DNA from: Pezizomycotina sp. ARF18 | Lineage: Eukaryota; Ascomycota | Reading direction: 5' to 3' | Assembly: GCA_002224055.1 (NCBI GenBank) | Contig: AZLU01000014.1 | Span: 62,001 to 126,000, forward strand | DNA length: 64,000 bases | Part shown: piece after piece, positions 24,840 to 36,073 of the stretch | How positions within the stretch are numbered: position 1 is the first letter of the stretch | Layout: each line of letters opens with the position of its first letter | Translations under genes and position numbers: made by a program | Notes under the pieces: generated by a model | What the model was told of the DNA's origin: nothing | Databases searched by the model: none | Seen by the model: the letters and a program-made list of their open reading frames with translations, nothing else

Positions 24840-25514
24840 AACCCCCAGGCACACGTTAGCAGAATACGGGCAAAACAGGTTACAAGTTGGACTTGGCCCG
24901 TAGCTCAAAACCCTGGTGTGTGGGTCCGGGGGGAAGGACAAAGGGGTGCAGATAGGGAGGGAGATGGAGGGGGAAGGAAGGGAACCACTCACTAATAGAC
25001 ACACGTCACCATACCTTTTGTGTACTCATTCATAGCTTAACCACCAAATAAGAGGGGATCGAAAGAAGAAAGATCTAAGGCAGAATTAGAGGTCGGTCTC
25101 ACAAGTAGCTAAAAAGGAACCAAAAAAGTGTATATAGAGATACACTGCCGCTTAAGTAATCCTTGGTTACATTAAATATACGTGTTCATGTCATACTAAG
25201 TAGAGGTAGATGAGTATACTGGACAGTCTATACGTATATTTGTACATTATAATATTCATATTATTCATTGATTTGAAGCAAGGTCTGTCTATTCAATTCT
25301 CAACCGCTTTTTTGTTCTTTCGTATTTCCTTTTTTTTTTTTTTTTTCCTTTTTTGGGTACAAAGCGCTCGTTTGTCGTGAGGTGGTTAGCTTTAGTCTTC
25401 AATCCACATTCTCCAAACCGAAAATCCTCTCAACCCAAGCCTTCACCTTAACAAACAAGCATCCCTCCCCAACACGATATCCCCTAAGAGAAGGGGAGAA
25501 AACAATCTGCGACA
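23990..25514. other. Divergent intergenic region ubiquitin protease/SRP102 with T(n)A(n) tracts
   Basis: 1.5 kb of non-coding DNA between divergent genes. It has many homopolymers, including two T(n)A(n) blocks that can fold back: about T19A10 at 24670-24698 and T24A22 at 24796-24841. A pyrimidine-rich run at 25320-25350 precedes SRP102. No gene is recognised; the open frames at 24433-24645 and 24747-25004 are homopolymer-driven. Confidence 0.5.
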
Positions 25515-26574
25515 ATGAGCGGCTCCTTTGGCGGCCTCGATGCGATCGCGACGCCGCAGATCATATAGTCTCCCTGCTGGTGGTGTTCCTGGTGCCGCTG
25601 CTGCTGCACTTCATAGGTTCCGTCCTAAAGCTGTCGCGTCCTACTTCATGGCCGTCGGCCTAAGGAGTGGGAAAGACAGCCTGCTCACATATGTGCGTTC
25701 TCGCCCTCTGCTTTGCCTTTCCATACGCCAGGCGCATAATTGGCAGCGCTTTTTTTTTTTTTTTTTTTTTTGGATTCAATAGCGCCAGACCTAACAACTG
25801 GTTATGGTCATATTGAGGATTTTTTTTGTCGCTTATTTTTCCAAACCAGTTAACTAATGTTCTACCTTTGTTCACCTCGCGCAGCTACAAACGGTACCCT
25901 CTCCGACACGCAAACCTCCACAACCCTTCCGCCGCCATCTTCACCCTAAAAGACGCTTCTCTTCTACCCCGGCGACAGCGACAATGAAGACAATGACTTC
26001 TGCTACCGCTACTACTACTACAGCTCCAAAACGCAAAGCAAAGCTTGAATGGACACCCCGGCACCCTAAGCTCCGCTCTCGACGTTCGACTACATCTCTG
26101 AAACAACAAAGCAGCTGCAGGGCCTAATATTCCTCCTAGACTCCGCAGCCTTACAACACCTCAATCGCTGAACGATACGGTTACGTACCTGTACGATATC
26201 CTGCTGGCGGTGCAGAAGCGGTGCATGGCGAGCACGGGGTCCGTTAGCGCCGCGAGGGGTGAAGGGATACCCGTGTTACTGGCGTGTAATAAGAATGATT
26301 TGTTTACGGCTTTACGGCCGGTAAATCGGTAAACTGCTTGAAGGGGAATTGGAGAAGCTGAGGGATACGAAGGGGAGGGTTTACAGGATGCTGGGAAGGG
26401 TGAGGACGGCGGGAGGATGAAGGGGGAGGTGATATTTTGGGCGATGATGACGGGAGGGAGTTTTCGTGGGAGATGATGGCGGACGTCGGCGTGAACGTTA
26501 CGATTAAAGGGGGGAGCATAAAGATGGGCAAAGTACAGGATTGGGAGGCTTGGTTTAGCGAATGCGTGAACTGA
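25515..26574 (+). CDS. SRP102: Signal recognition particle receptor beta subunit
   Basis: Membrane GTPase that anchors the SRP receptor alpha subunit at the ER. The start at 25515 gives MSGSFGGLDAIATPQII, then one membrane span (SLLVVFLVPLLLHFIGSVL), as in the family. After a slip comes the P-loop GLRSGKDSLLTY, where the usual GKT is GKD. An intron of about 190 nt (about 25692-25883) carries a T22 tract. The next exon has LQTGTLSDTQTSTT, GHPGTLSSALDVRLHL-like sequence in shifted frames, LQGLIFLLDSAAL, TYLYDILLAVQKR and the guanine-specificity motif LLACNKNDLFTALRP. The end is typical: FSWEMMADVGVNVTVK-like, GGSIKMGKVQDWEAWFSECV, stop at 26574. The GKD residue may be a base error or a real substitution. 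SRP72 also lies in this window. Confidence 0.88.
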
Positions 26575-26731
26575 GTCTAGAAGCTTAGGAGCTTTTGTAT
26601 ATAGAGGTATTATGTTATGTTCTAAGCCAGCACTTTATGATCACGTTAAAAACTTTCTTATGCAGCATTATAAAAAAGTCCCCGGGCGTTTTATTTAATT
26701 AACTTATTTTAATAATTTATATCGAGCTCCT

Positions 26732-28619
26732 TTACACTTCCACATTCCACGTTGATATAAACTCCGCCAACCTCGCGTCGTCCGCCGGCGAAGCGCCAGA
26801 CTTTTGCAGCTTGCCGATTTCTCCTCCCATCGACCGAACCTCTGCTCAATCTTGTCCAAGCTGCCCTGTATACCACTGTCCATCAACCGGACCTTCTCAC
26901 CCGCCCACTTCGAATCCACCATGACGGCATCTTCCAAGAGGAACTGCATCCTCCTCGATTCGTCGAGCGCCTTCTCGATGCTATCCGTCGCAGATTTGCG
27001 GTACGTATCCTCCTGGTCATCAGCTTGGCGTTGCGGTCGCCGTACAGCGTAGCCGCCGTCTTGCCGTTCATCACGGGCGGCGGGGCGGCGCCCAGTTTTC
27101 GGAGCAGCTGTATCTCCGGTAGAGCTTCCTGCCCGGCGGTCCCTTCCGCGCGGCTTTTAGGCGGCGGTGTAGACGGCATGCCGGATATTCGAGACGGGGT
27201 TCCGAATCTTCCTGCGGCGCCTTTCTTGGAGAGTTTCGGGTTCAGGAGGGACATTTCGTCGGGCGCGTTTATGACGGTGGTGTATATCTTCGCTATGGCA
27301 GCACGCTGTAAATTTCGCGCTGGTTGAAGGACGAAAGCATCTCGTTTCGGTCCCTGAGGTGTAATAGAACCTTCATGATCTGTTTTTTTTCCAGTTAGAG
27401 TATCTCTTATTAGTATAATTTTTCCACCTTAGTATTTTTCTAAAGAATAAGAATAGCATTGTCCTTACGTATTCGCATCTCAGCGCCGTCTGCCGGAGAT
27501 TGTCGGTCTGGTGGTGCTTAATATTATCCGTCGTCGGCCTGCAAAACGCCTCATTCGCCGCCATCCCAGCCACCGTAGGAATCTCCTGGTGCAAATACTC
27601 CAGGTCCTGGAACAGCGTCTCCCCTTCCCGCTCCGCATTTTCATCGCTCTCGTAGTGGCCCGGTATGATCTCGCTCTCTTCGAGGTACAGCCTGTCCAGC
27701 TTCGTGCGGATATGCTCAGTCGTTAGCTGCGCAAGCTTCGCCGTCAGCAGCTCGACGCGCTCTAGCGTCCTCCTGTCGGCGTCTTCGAGCGGCATCCACG
27801 TATCCGACGTGTAGTTTTGCAAGCGGGCGAGGACGCGGTCGTCGGATTTGAACGCTTCCGTGACGGCTGACAGCGCGGCGCGGGAGACGACAGCGAGTTC
27901 CTGTTGCCGCCGCCGTGCTGAGATGCCACCCGCGCCTTTTGTATCGACGGTTCCATCTCGTGCATGAGCTCTTCTATCTGTAACGAAATTCATCAATTGT
28001 TAGGCTTCCCACTCCTGTCGGATCGATATCGCCCCGCCAAAACATGCATATTCACGCACCGAATCTTGCAACTGAGCCCTCTCCCCATCATATCTAGCTT
28101 TCCGAGTCATAAACCCTTTCCGCTTCGCCGTTGCCCACTTGGCATTAGACTCCTGTAAGCCCTGCAGCATTTCAGCCTGCTTCTTTAGGTGTTCCGTGTG
28201 CTTCTTAAGCAGCTCCGTCTCGTCTTGCAGGTCCTGTGTTTCCCGCGCAATGTCTTCCTCCGTGCGAGGAACAGCAGCATCGTCTATGTTAGGAGCTATC
28301 CACGGCCGCTTTGCATCGATGTCGTCGAGCCTAGAATACAAAAAGAAGTTTTCTTTTAGCTTTTTTTAAATCCGCATTGGAAAAGGTGTAGGTGTTTCTT
28401 TGTTTTATTGAATTTTTACATTAGCTTCTCCTCGAGCGAGAGTAAGTTGTCGTCGTTGATGCACTTCTGTACGAATCCGACCACTTCATCCCTTGTCTTC
28501 TGTGAGTCGAATGCCCACGCAATGTCTTCCCTCGTCAGGAGTACGTCCCTCTGCTGCAGCGCATCGACCAGCTTATTAAGAGCTTGCGACGGGGAAAGGG
28601 TTAATGTTTCGTCCTCCAT
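26732..28619 (-). CDS. Coiled-coil protein, probable augmin subunit HAUS3
   Basis: Augmin recruits gamma-tubulin to spindle microtubules to branch them. The start at 28619 gives MEDETLTLSPSQALNKLVDA. An N-terminal helical domain matches the layout of HAUS3: a W.F motif in DIAWAFDSQK, then VVGFVQKCINDDNLLSLEEK. An intron at about 28333-28418 precedes LDDIDAKRPWIAPNIDD and a long coiled coil (DLQDETELLKKHTEHLKKQA, then EMLQGLQESNAKWATAKRK). Later segments include ALSAVTEAFKSDDRVLARLQ and TTEHIRTKLDRLYLEES. The C-terminus is KLQKSGASPADDARLAEF and ends WNVEV at 26732. Only 157 bases separate it from the converging SRP102. Coiled coils are easy to over-read, so the HAUS3 call is an inference from fold layout; it could be another spindle or kinetochore coiled-coil protein. 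Confidence 0.5.
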
Positions 28620-29622
28620 GCCGAGCGATAAAGAGATCCTATTTATATAAAGGGGCTTCAAGTAAGGGAAATCGAAAGCTTTCCCGGAGTGCAGAAAGGC
28701 GGGTAGGTACAAGGAGTAGTCCAGTTGAAGCTCTTTAGATATTGTTTATGTCGTGGAAGGTTCAAAATAAAATGAATTTGCGGTGGTCGTAGCGCGTTTT
28801 GGTTTCGTCTCGTGCCGTGTCCCGTTAGCGTCACAAAAAGCTACCTATACCCCGGGAAGCCGTGCGGTATATAAAAAAAAAAAAGGGAATCGGTAAGTAT
28901 ACGACACGGCAAGCCGAAAACAAAATATCTCCTCTCTTCTTCTCTCTTCCACGGAGCTCTTTCTTCATCCTTGTAAGGCCCATCATAGATGCCGTGCTTC
29001 CCGAGATAACGAACCGACCCTCATGCAAAGCAAGTAGCCAGTTCCGTGATTTTGTTGCTATCCGGATTACGTTCCGGTATCGCCGGTCAGCCCTTTCTCT
29101 ATATCTTTAAGTATCTTTCAGTGCGGTCCGGAGGTCAATTGGTTATCCAAACTGGGCGGAAGCTGAAGAAATCTCAAATAATAGCAAGCATCGATGACAC
29201 AATCAGGAGGAGTCCTTTGAGTTAGCGCTATCGGCACTTCCCCGACCCAAGGCAAAAAGTCAGGCACAAGCGCATGGTATAACCCCCTCACGACGTTCAT
29301 CCGAACAAAGGTTTTTTTTTTTTTTGCCTTTTCCTTTTTTTATCACTCTGATTCATGACATACTACCGTCTATTTAAGCAGACTATATCGTCCTTAAGCC
29401 ACATCGAAGAAGCCATGATACCAATTCCAATAAGGCAAGCTTTTTATCTATATCTTTACCCATTCCTTCTTTCAAGGGGCAATCTTGCTATTGCTATCCT
29501 GTCAATCCTTTAAAATAAAACAAATGCCGTCACAGTCCTTTAAAAAGCCTTGCAATCCCTACGCGGACTACAAAAGACAAACAAAATTTATAGTAAAGTG
29601 GCAAGGGAGAGCTCGAGGGAAA
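28620..29622. promoter_or_regulatory. Divergent intergenic region HAUS3-like/LrgB
   Basis: 1.0 kb between divergent starts. Short open frames at 28862-29110 (plus) and 29118-29300 (minus) are not similar to anything I know. A T13 run lies at about 29311-29323. I see no RNA gene. Confidence 0.4.
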
Positions 29623-31537
29623 ATGGATTTCATATCAGACACGTTCACCGCTCTATATCTAGTAAGCACTATACTAGTACTCCATACGGTATTCCTTTGG
29701 TTCCCTTTTTCTAACAAATTTTCTTATTTTAAAGGTACTGAAAGAGAAGCGTCAACAGGCGCTACAAGCATGGGTCTACACGCCTATCGGTATCATATTG
29801 ATCCTGGGTATCGTTTACGGCATCCAGACCCTCATTGGCATATCATCCGTGCAATTTCCCGCAAGCGTAGCCTGCATGTTACTGCTCTTCTTAGCACTAC
29901 TGGCGTGGGAAGCAATATTTGGCGTCTGGAAAGCCAAGCAAGCATACGCTATAGTAGAAATACCCGCAGGTTTCGGTCTCCGCTACTTAAACATATTCTT
30001 CACCCGAGCTTCATCCTGCTACCGTTGAGCAAAGCGGTTAAAGGCGTAGAAGTTGCAAAGACCATTGGAGTTTTCCTTATTGGCTTTTTCTTCACGTTAT
30101 CTGCGACGGCGCTGCTGACGAGGCGGTTGCACCTCTTGCTCGGACGCCGAAGCGGTATCCGCATGCTAGGGAGGAACACCAGCGGGGTGAGACGCCCAGG
30201 CGGTTTGACCGCCGTTTGGAAACCGAGAGACAGCTACCTCTGACAAACGTCAACGCGCACCGTACGGATCATGCTAATAATGATGAGCCGCCGCATACCG
30301 CGTCCTCGCAACACGGTGACGACAATGAGTCTTCTTCTGATGAGGAAATGGCCGCTATGAGCGATTCGGATGAAAACGCATCTACACCCGATGAGTCATC
30401 CGGTGTACTCCGTCCTCTTCGCCCAGCAGCGGAAATCGCGCGCGTCCGCGGGCCAGGGCCCGAATTAGACCTAACACTAAGTCTCCAACCCACCACAGAC
30501 TCGATAACCCGCCACCGGATGGCCATACAACAACAACCACCCGTAAAAACCCGCTCGAGGGCCGAAAGGTGGGCTAGGGAAGCGTCTCCATATCTTGACA
30601 TCGTAACGTACGCCGCAGCCTTCTGCATCGGTGCAGCCATATACCTCGCCAACGGTCCAGCATTCTTGATGCACCTGTCCATGGTAGTAACAGCGTATCT
30701 CTGCGCCATCCGTTTCCCCCGCACGTGCGTAAATTCTTGCACCCGGTGCTAAGCACTTCCGCCATTTCGATACTAGCGATATGCATCATGAGCCTCGTAA
30801 AATGTGGGATCCACAGTCTTCCCATAAAATCCGCGCTTGAGACCGCACTACGCGAATTTAAGACCGGTGAGAAGTATTTACAGCTCCTAGCACCGAATGA
30901 TACGCCGCGGAAGTGGCCAGGAGCAGGTGATTTCTTTTCCAGCTTGCTAGACGTCGGCATCGTCGGCCTCGCGTTGCCGATGTGGACGTACCGCCGCGAA
31001 TTGAAGCAGCACTACCTGTCAATCTTCATCCCGAATATTCTATTCTCCGTGGGTTCGCTGTTCGCGTACCCTGCGCTGTGCTCTGGGATCGGCATCGCGG
31101 TACCCCGAGCGCTTGCGTTCTCTGCTAGAAGCGTGACGCTCGCTTTGGGAACGCCGGCTGTTTCCAATCTCCAGGGTGATTGCAGTTTGTTGCCGTGATT
31201 GTTATCATGACCGGAATTATGGGTGTGCTTGTCGGTGGGTGGGTGCTGGATCTTATAAGAATACCGCTGGATGATTACTTAAGTCGCGGTGTTTCCTTGG
31301 GTCGGTGTCTTCTGCGGTTACGACCGCCCATCTGCTCACGATAGATCCGAGGGCGGCTGCGCTGTCGAGTCTCTCTATGGTTGGTAAGTCGAAATCACCC
31401 CTCATTGGGCCCTTAATTGACCCAGCCTTGCCTTTGCTAACGTTTGTCGTTATATAGTATTTGGTGTCTCTATGGTAGCTCTCACAGCCATACCACCTGT
31501 GGTCAAGCTAGTCTGGATGATTGCAGGGAAACAATGA
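29623..31537 (+). CDS. LrgA/LrgB-type membrane transporter (PLGG1-like)
   Basis: Fused eukaryotic relative of bacterial LrgA/CidA-LrgB/CidB; plant PLGG1 exports glycolate and glycerate from chloroplasts. The substrate in fungi is not established. A short first exon (29623-29661, MDFISDTFTALYL) joins across a 73-nt intron to VLKEKRQQALQAWVYTPIGI. The N-terminal half has about four membrane spans (IILILGIVYGIQTLIGIS; VACMLLLFLALLAWEAIF; VFLIGFFFTLSATALL). A cytosolic loop rich in Ser, Asp and Glu follows (about 30220-30580). The C-terminal LrgB half starts near YLDIVTYAAAFCIGAAIYLA and includes IPNILFSVGSLFAYPAL, SVTLALGTPAVSNLQGD, VIVMTGIMGVLVGGWVLDLI and DPRAAALSSLSMVVFG. The last intron is 31384-31457. 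Frame slips lie at about 30030, 30215, 30720 and 31180. LrgB signatures are clear; function is inferred. Confidence 0.85.
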
Positions 31538-32218
31538 GTTCGAAAATACCGGGGCCAGAACACAGCTGCGGTTTCCTTTTCCTTTGAGCGTGTACATCTT
31601 TAAGACTCCATATTACAAAAAGCAGTAGCATATAAGTTACCATTTGCATTTCTAGTTAGCGTATATATACCAATTAAAGAGCCTAGTTTCTTATCTTATA
31701 TCTCCGCAAGAAAAACACACATGAGCTATCGAACATACCCAAATACAGATACTCGTAGGAATAACCCATATACCCGATCCTGATTGCTCCATTGAAAGTA
31801 TTAATGATCCTGTATAGGAGATCTATATATAGAGATACTCCGAGACCGCTTGCAATTGATACTGCGAGACAGCAAATGCGTGTGACAATATTTTGAATTG
31901 TGAGTTTTATAAAAATAGAGTTCGCTTAAAAATGCCAAGACTTCCAAGTATTATTATCGTTACCGAAGATCACCGCTTGAGTAAGTAGGGCAAGACCCTA
32001 CAGCCAAATAGCACACACAAAGTGAGAAAAAAAAATCTAAGGTGTGCGAAAAAGATTAACCAAAATTTTCTAAAAGGGAAAAGCAGCCAAACACGACGCC
32101 CTATACAATTTTCAACCTTTGTCTTCAACCATCTACAAACCCGCCCAACCACCGATTCCTCCCATCGTCACCAACAAAAAACAATCCGAAACTACAACTT
32201 CAAACTTAATCCTACAAA
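31538..32218. promoter_or_regulatory. Intergenic region with RPL43 promoter
   Basis: 680 bases between two plus-strand genes. The last 120 bases (about 32095-32218) are rich in A and C, as in leaders of highly expressed fungal ribosomal-protein genes. An AT-rich block is at 31610-31700. No other gene is seen. Confidence 0.45.
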
Positions 32219-32941
32219 ATGACGAAGAGAACTAAGAGTACGTCTGGGAATTGGTTCCTTCTTTCTGTTAGAGGGAGTAATATGCTGACGATATTTTTCC
32301 ATTCGAACAGAGGTCGGAGCGACGGGTAAATATGGTGTCCGGTAAATAACAACAACACTCTCCTGTCGGGATTCGAAAGAGATAGCTTTGAAACAGAAAG
32401 ATGGGTTATTCGACATATGAACAACGACTACATATAGGAGAGATGTTGGATAGTGCGTGGGAACGTGGATGAAGGAACATACACTGACAGATTGTATTGT
32501 GGACGAACAGTTATGGTGCCTCCTGAGGAAGCAGGTCAAGAAGATGGAAATCACCCAGCACTCCCGCTACACCTGCTCTTTCTGCGGAAAGACCACCGTC
32601 AAGAGGACTTCCGTGGGCATCTGGGAATGCAGGGCGTGCAAGAAGAAGGTCGCCGGCGGAGCTTACCTGCTATCGTACGTTTCCACCGAAGTTCCACGAT
32701 ATCTTGGTATATGTCGGGACGTAGACTGGCTTGTTCAGTCTCCTAGCCAGACCGCTGTTATCTTTCGAGAGAGGAGAGCTGCGAAGGTTTCTGGCTAGGG
32801 GAACGAATAATATCCATTTATCGCTGGAAGACACTCTCAAGGATGTCGTTGCTAATTTATTTCTCGCTGTTCAAACAGGACCCCGCTGCCGCCGCCACGA
32901 GATCAACCATCCGTCGTCTACGTGAAATCGCCGAAGTTTAA
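32219..32941 (+). CDS. RPL43: 60S ribosomal protein L43 (eL43, L37a family)
   Basis: Zinc-binding structural protein of the large ribosomal subunit. There are four exons: 32219-32237, 32311-32341, 32511-32674 and 32879-32941. They encode [20 protein letters not shown], then [20 protein letters not shown], then [20 protein letters not shown], then [14 protein letters not shown], a total close to the normal 92 residues. The zinc site is CSFC...CRAC (Cys 39, 42, 57, 60). The first exon is tiny, as in other fungal RPL43 genes. One base is missing at about 32521-32523 (codon for Leu in ASLRKQV) and one in the C run at the start of exon 4. Since eL43 is needed for growth, these are best read as sequencing errors. 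An AATAAA overlaps the stop (32941-32946). Confidence 0.96.
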
Positions 32942-34880
32942 ATAAAAGGAGTTTGGGGGAATTTCTGTGTATTTCGACTTTTGCGTTATTTTATTTTTTT
33001 TTCTCGTTTTTTCTTCTCTCTCTCACCGCCTCGTCCTGTTTTCTTCTTTTCCGGTTGCCGCAAATTTCTACTTAAGCGTGGGACTACAATCTATGATGTA
33101 TCACGATCAAGATCCTGGACAACCTACCATCGAACACACAACACACACAAACTTGTATTTAATACGACACCCTTAAACTGTATCTTTTTCATTTTTCGAT
33201 TTTTTTTTAGGGTTTGGAATAATAAGGAGCTTTTGTCTTTTTTTTTTTTTTTTATAAACTATTCTATACACTACTAGCTACTATATTACTGAAAGTAATG
33301 GAAGGTTCCGTTTTCCTCATTACGAGAGAGTCTGAACCCATTCGCTTAATTTTCATTTATAGAGGGAATATTGTCTTGCAGCTCAACTAGAAAAGAGCGA
33401 AGATGGGACAGAAATAATTACTTAAAGTAAGCAAGTGCACTTCACTTACCCCGAAATACTTTTCTTTTGCGAAATGCAACCCTCTCTATAAGATCCTTGC
33501 AGAAATTCGCGATTTTCTCAAACCCCGTTTAAACCATAAGGATCACCAGCAGCAGGGGAAAAGGCGGTAGTTCCTTACTGAGTCTATCTATCTATCTACC
33601 TAGGAACATGCTAGAATAAAGTGAACTTATCGATTCGAAGTATATATATTCTACCCAATAAGCGCGCGATACCCAAATGGACCCAAGCCCCGCGAAGACC
33701 GAAAGACCCATTTTGAAATAAAAGCTGGGCCTGGATGCTGAGTGACTGCGGCATTTTTAGAACTTTGAAAAAGAAGAAAAGGAAAGGATCGGAAAAAAGA
33801 ACGTGTGCCTGCATGCCTTAAGGTATACCGTAGAAATTTCCAAGTTCGACGTTTAGTCTGGCTACGATTTCTAGGTCGACTTAAAATTACGTCCTTTTAA
33901 GTTGCCTTCGAGGCACTTGCTTTGCATACGTGTAGCGGTGCTGGGAGCGAGGACAGCAAAACCACCTTCCAAGCTTACACCACACTTAGGTATCGTTCGT
34001 TACCCGTAATCTGACCAAAGCCTACACAAAGCCTAAAGTCCGTTCTGACAATACTTTTTTTTTTTTCAAGTATTCTGGGGAAGAATTCTTCCTCCTGCCA
34101 CTGCTTCTGCTGCTCCTAGTTGAAAACTATTCCGGCTATAGACGGGCACGGATAATACGATAAGCAAGGGGGGGACCACACTTCCTTGGGGACCGCCCCG
34201 AAACTCGAACTCGAAACCCCCTCGTACCTTAAAATTCATCCCATCCATCACAGTACATAGTATATACACACTCCTCTCTCTTTTTCGTTGAATTACTTTT
34301 CCAGTCTCTATTCTATTTTAGTTTGGATAGAGGATCATCATCAGCAAAGTTTTTTTTTTTTTTTTCTTCACTTAACTTTAATAGAAAAGAAATATTATTC
34401 TTGATTTTAAAAAGAAAAGAAATTGCGTGTCCTCTTTCTCTTTTCTTCATGTGCAATTTTGGCCGTATGTTTGATTTGAGGCTTAGGCCCAAAAAAAGGG
34501 GAGAGAAAATAGGAACAGCCCAATTTTAGGGGAGTGTGAATGACAATGGATGACTCAGCTAAAGGGGGGTAAATAGATGTATATAAATCCCCCCTCGGCC
34601 CCCGCTGCTTTTTTCCCTCTGAAATATGAAGAGCAGCCCTCTCTTGCCTCTATAATCCCCCTCTAATCTCTACCATTTTTTTAATTAAATTTCTGCCCAC
34701 ATCCCCCACAATTTCACGCCGATAAGCAGCAAAGCAGCAGTATGACAATCACTGGACACATCCAACAGCAACTTGGAAAATCTCAAAAATAAAAAATTCC
34801 CCACATTTTTTTAATTTTTTTTTTTTTTAATTTCTTAACACCCCTTAAACACACACATTCTCAGCTACACAACTCTCTTC

Positions 34881-34890
34881 TATATAAAGG
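34881..34890 (+). promoter_or_regulatory. TATA-like box
   Basis: The sequence TATATAAAGG is followed by a C/A-rich, G-poor stretch (34892-34965) typical of a fungal transcription start and leader. The distance to the next start codon is nearly 1.2 kb, so the target gene is uncertain. Confidence 0.4.
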
Positions 34891-35010
34891 GCCACCACCA
34901 TCCGCTCCAATCACCAACCAACACACACAAGTCACTGAAACAGAAACTACTACCCCAGTGCTACTACGACTACGACTCCCTTTTATATAAACCTTGTAAC
35001 TGCATATATA

Positions 35011-35070
35011 TATATATATCTTACTTTATTTGGGTAAATATATATATATCTTACTTTATTTGGGTAAATA
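35011..35070. repeat. Perfect 30-bp tandem duplication
   Basis: Bases 35011-35040 and 35041-35070 are identical. Each unit consists of a short AT dinucleotide run followed by ATCTTACTTTATTTGGGTAA. AT runs flank both sides. It lies in the non-coding region before the RING-PHD gene and looks like a slippage duplication; assembly duplication is also possible. Confidence 0.85.
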
Positions 35071-36008
35071 TATATATTGCCAAGTATCTTCTCGGGTGAA
35101 ATATAAGCATTTTCATGCTTATACAGAGAGTTTTTGTTGAATTAGTAGCTCAGTTTTTTAGCAGAGTAGAAAATATACATTTTTTTTTACCAAGAAAGTA
35201 TAGCGTATAAGTATACTTGAATTACACTAAGATTCCCTTCTGGAGTAAAAGGGTCTCTGTGTCTACAAAAATTGTGTATATTTTTTTTACACTGTTTTCA
35301 AGTGAGCTCGCTGTTCTCCAATCTCTTCGCCAGAGCGTGAACCAATATCTCATAGAGACTTGGGTATATATCACCACCATCTTTTTCTTTCTATATATTA
35401 GAAGAGAGATAGATACCACCGTAAAAGCGACGTCCTTAGTACATCCTTCTCCGCCGTCCAGTGGTCCCATCGTCGTCGACATTAATTATGCACATCGTTT
35501 ATAACCAGGCATCGCTACCAACACCGGGTTACAGCAAGCGAAGTTCACTATAAACGTTCTTCCTCTCCCTCGTCGCCACTGCCGTTGTCTCTTTTTCACT
35601 CTTCATTAAATAAACAATTCCCTTTTCTTCGCTCACGTCGGTTGCCGTTGTCCCATTCTCACTTTTTGCCCCCCCTACGCTTTTCATTCTTCTATTACAC
35701 TACTCGGTCCAAAGTTGTTACGGATTTCGGCGTCCCTTCGGTAATTGAAGCCTTTATATATATATAATATCGAGGACGGTCGTCGATTGCCTCTTTAGTT
35801 TTTGGCGTCTTGCTTTTTTTTTTATTTTAAGTTTTTTTTTTCGACTTTATTGTTATAAACTACTTACTTTGCTATAAATACTCGCCACCTTCCTCCAATT
35901 TTCACATTCTTAATAGGCTGAAAGGGAGCGCCACGCACCCCCGTTCTTCACTACCAGTACTTAATTCATTTATTTAATATTTTGTAATTCTTTCTTTCTT
36001 TTTCTTTT

Positions 36009-36042
<34 letters not shown>

Positions 36043-36073
36043 CTATTTATTGCTATTTTAAACGACGTCGGCC

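Larger units (their letters stand above)
32942..36073. other. 3.1-kb non-coding region with candidate promoter and long leader of the RING-PHD gene
   Basis: No protein is supported in this stretch; small open frames at 33611-33814, 34066-34269 and 35217-35504 look random. Its right half is pyrimidine-rich with many T tracts (for example 34349-34364 and 36008-36039). A CA-rich block at 34890-34970 follows a TATA-like element and resembles a fungal transcription start region. Together these suggest that transcripts may begin about 1.1 kb before the RING-PHD start codon, or that an unrecognised short gene or non-coding RNA lies here. Confidence 0.4.

Noticed and set aside
33611-34529. Several 67-68 residue frames between RPL43 and the RING-PHD gene
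   Set aside because: Short, on both strands, and lacking any motif; the region is better read as non-coding.
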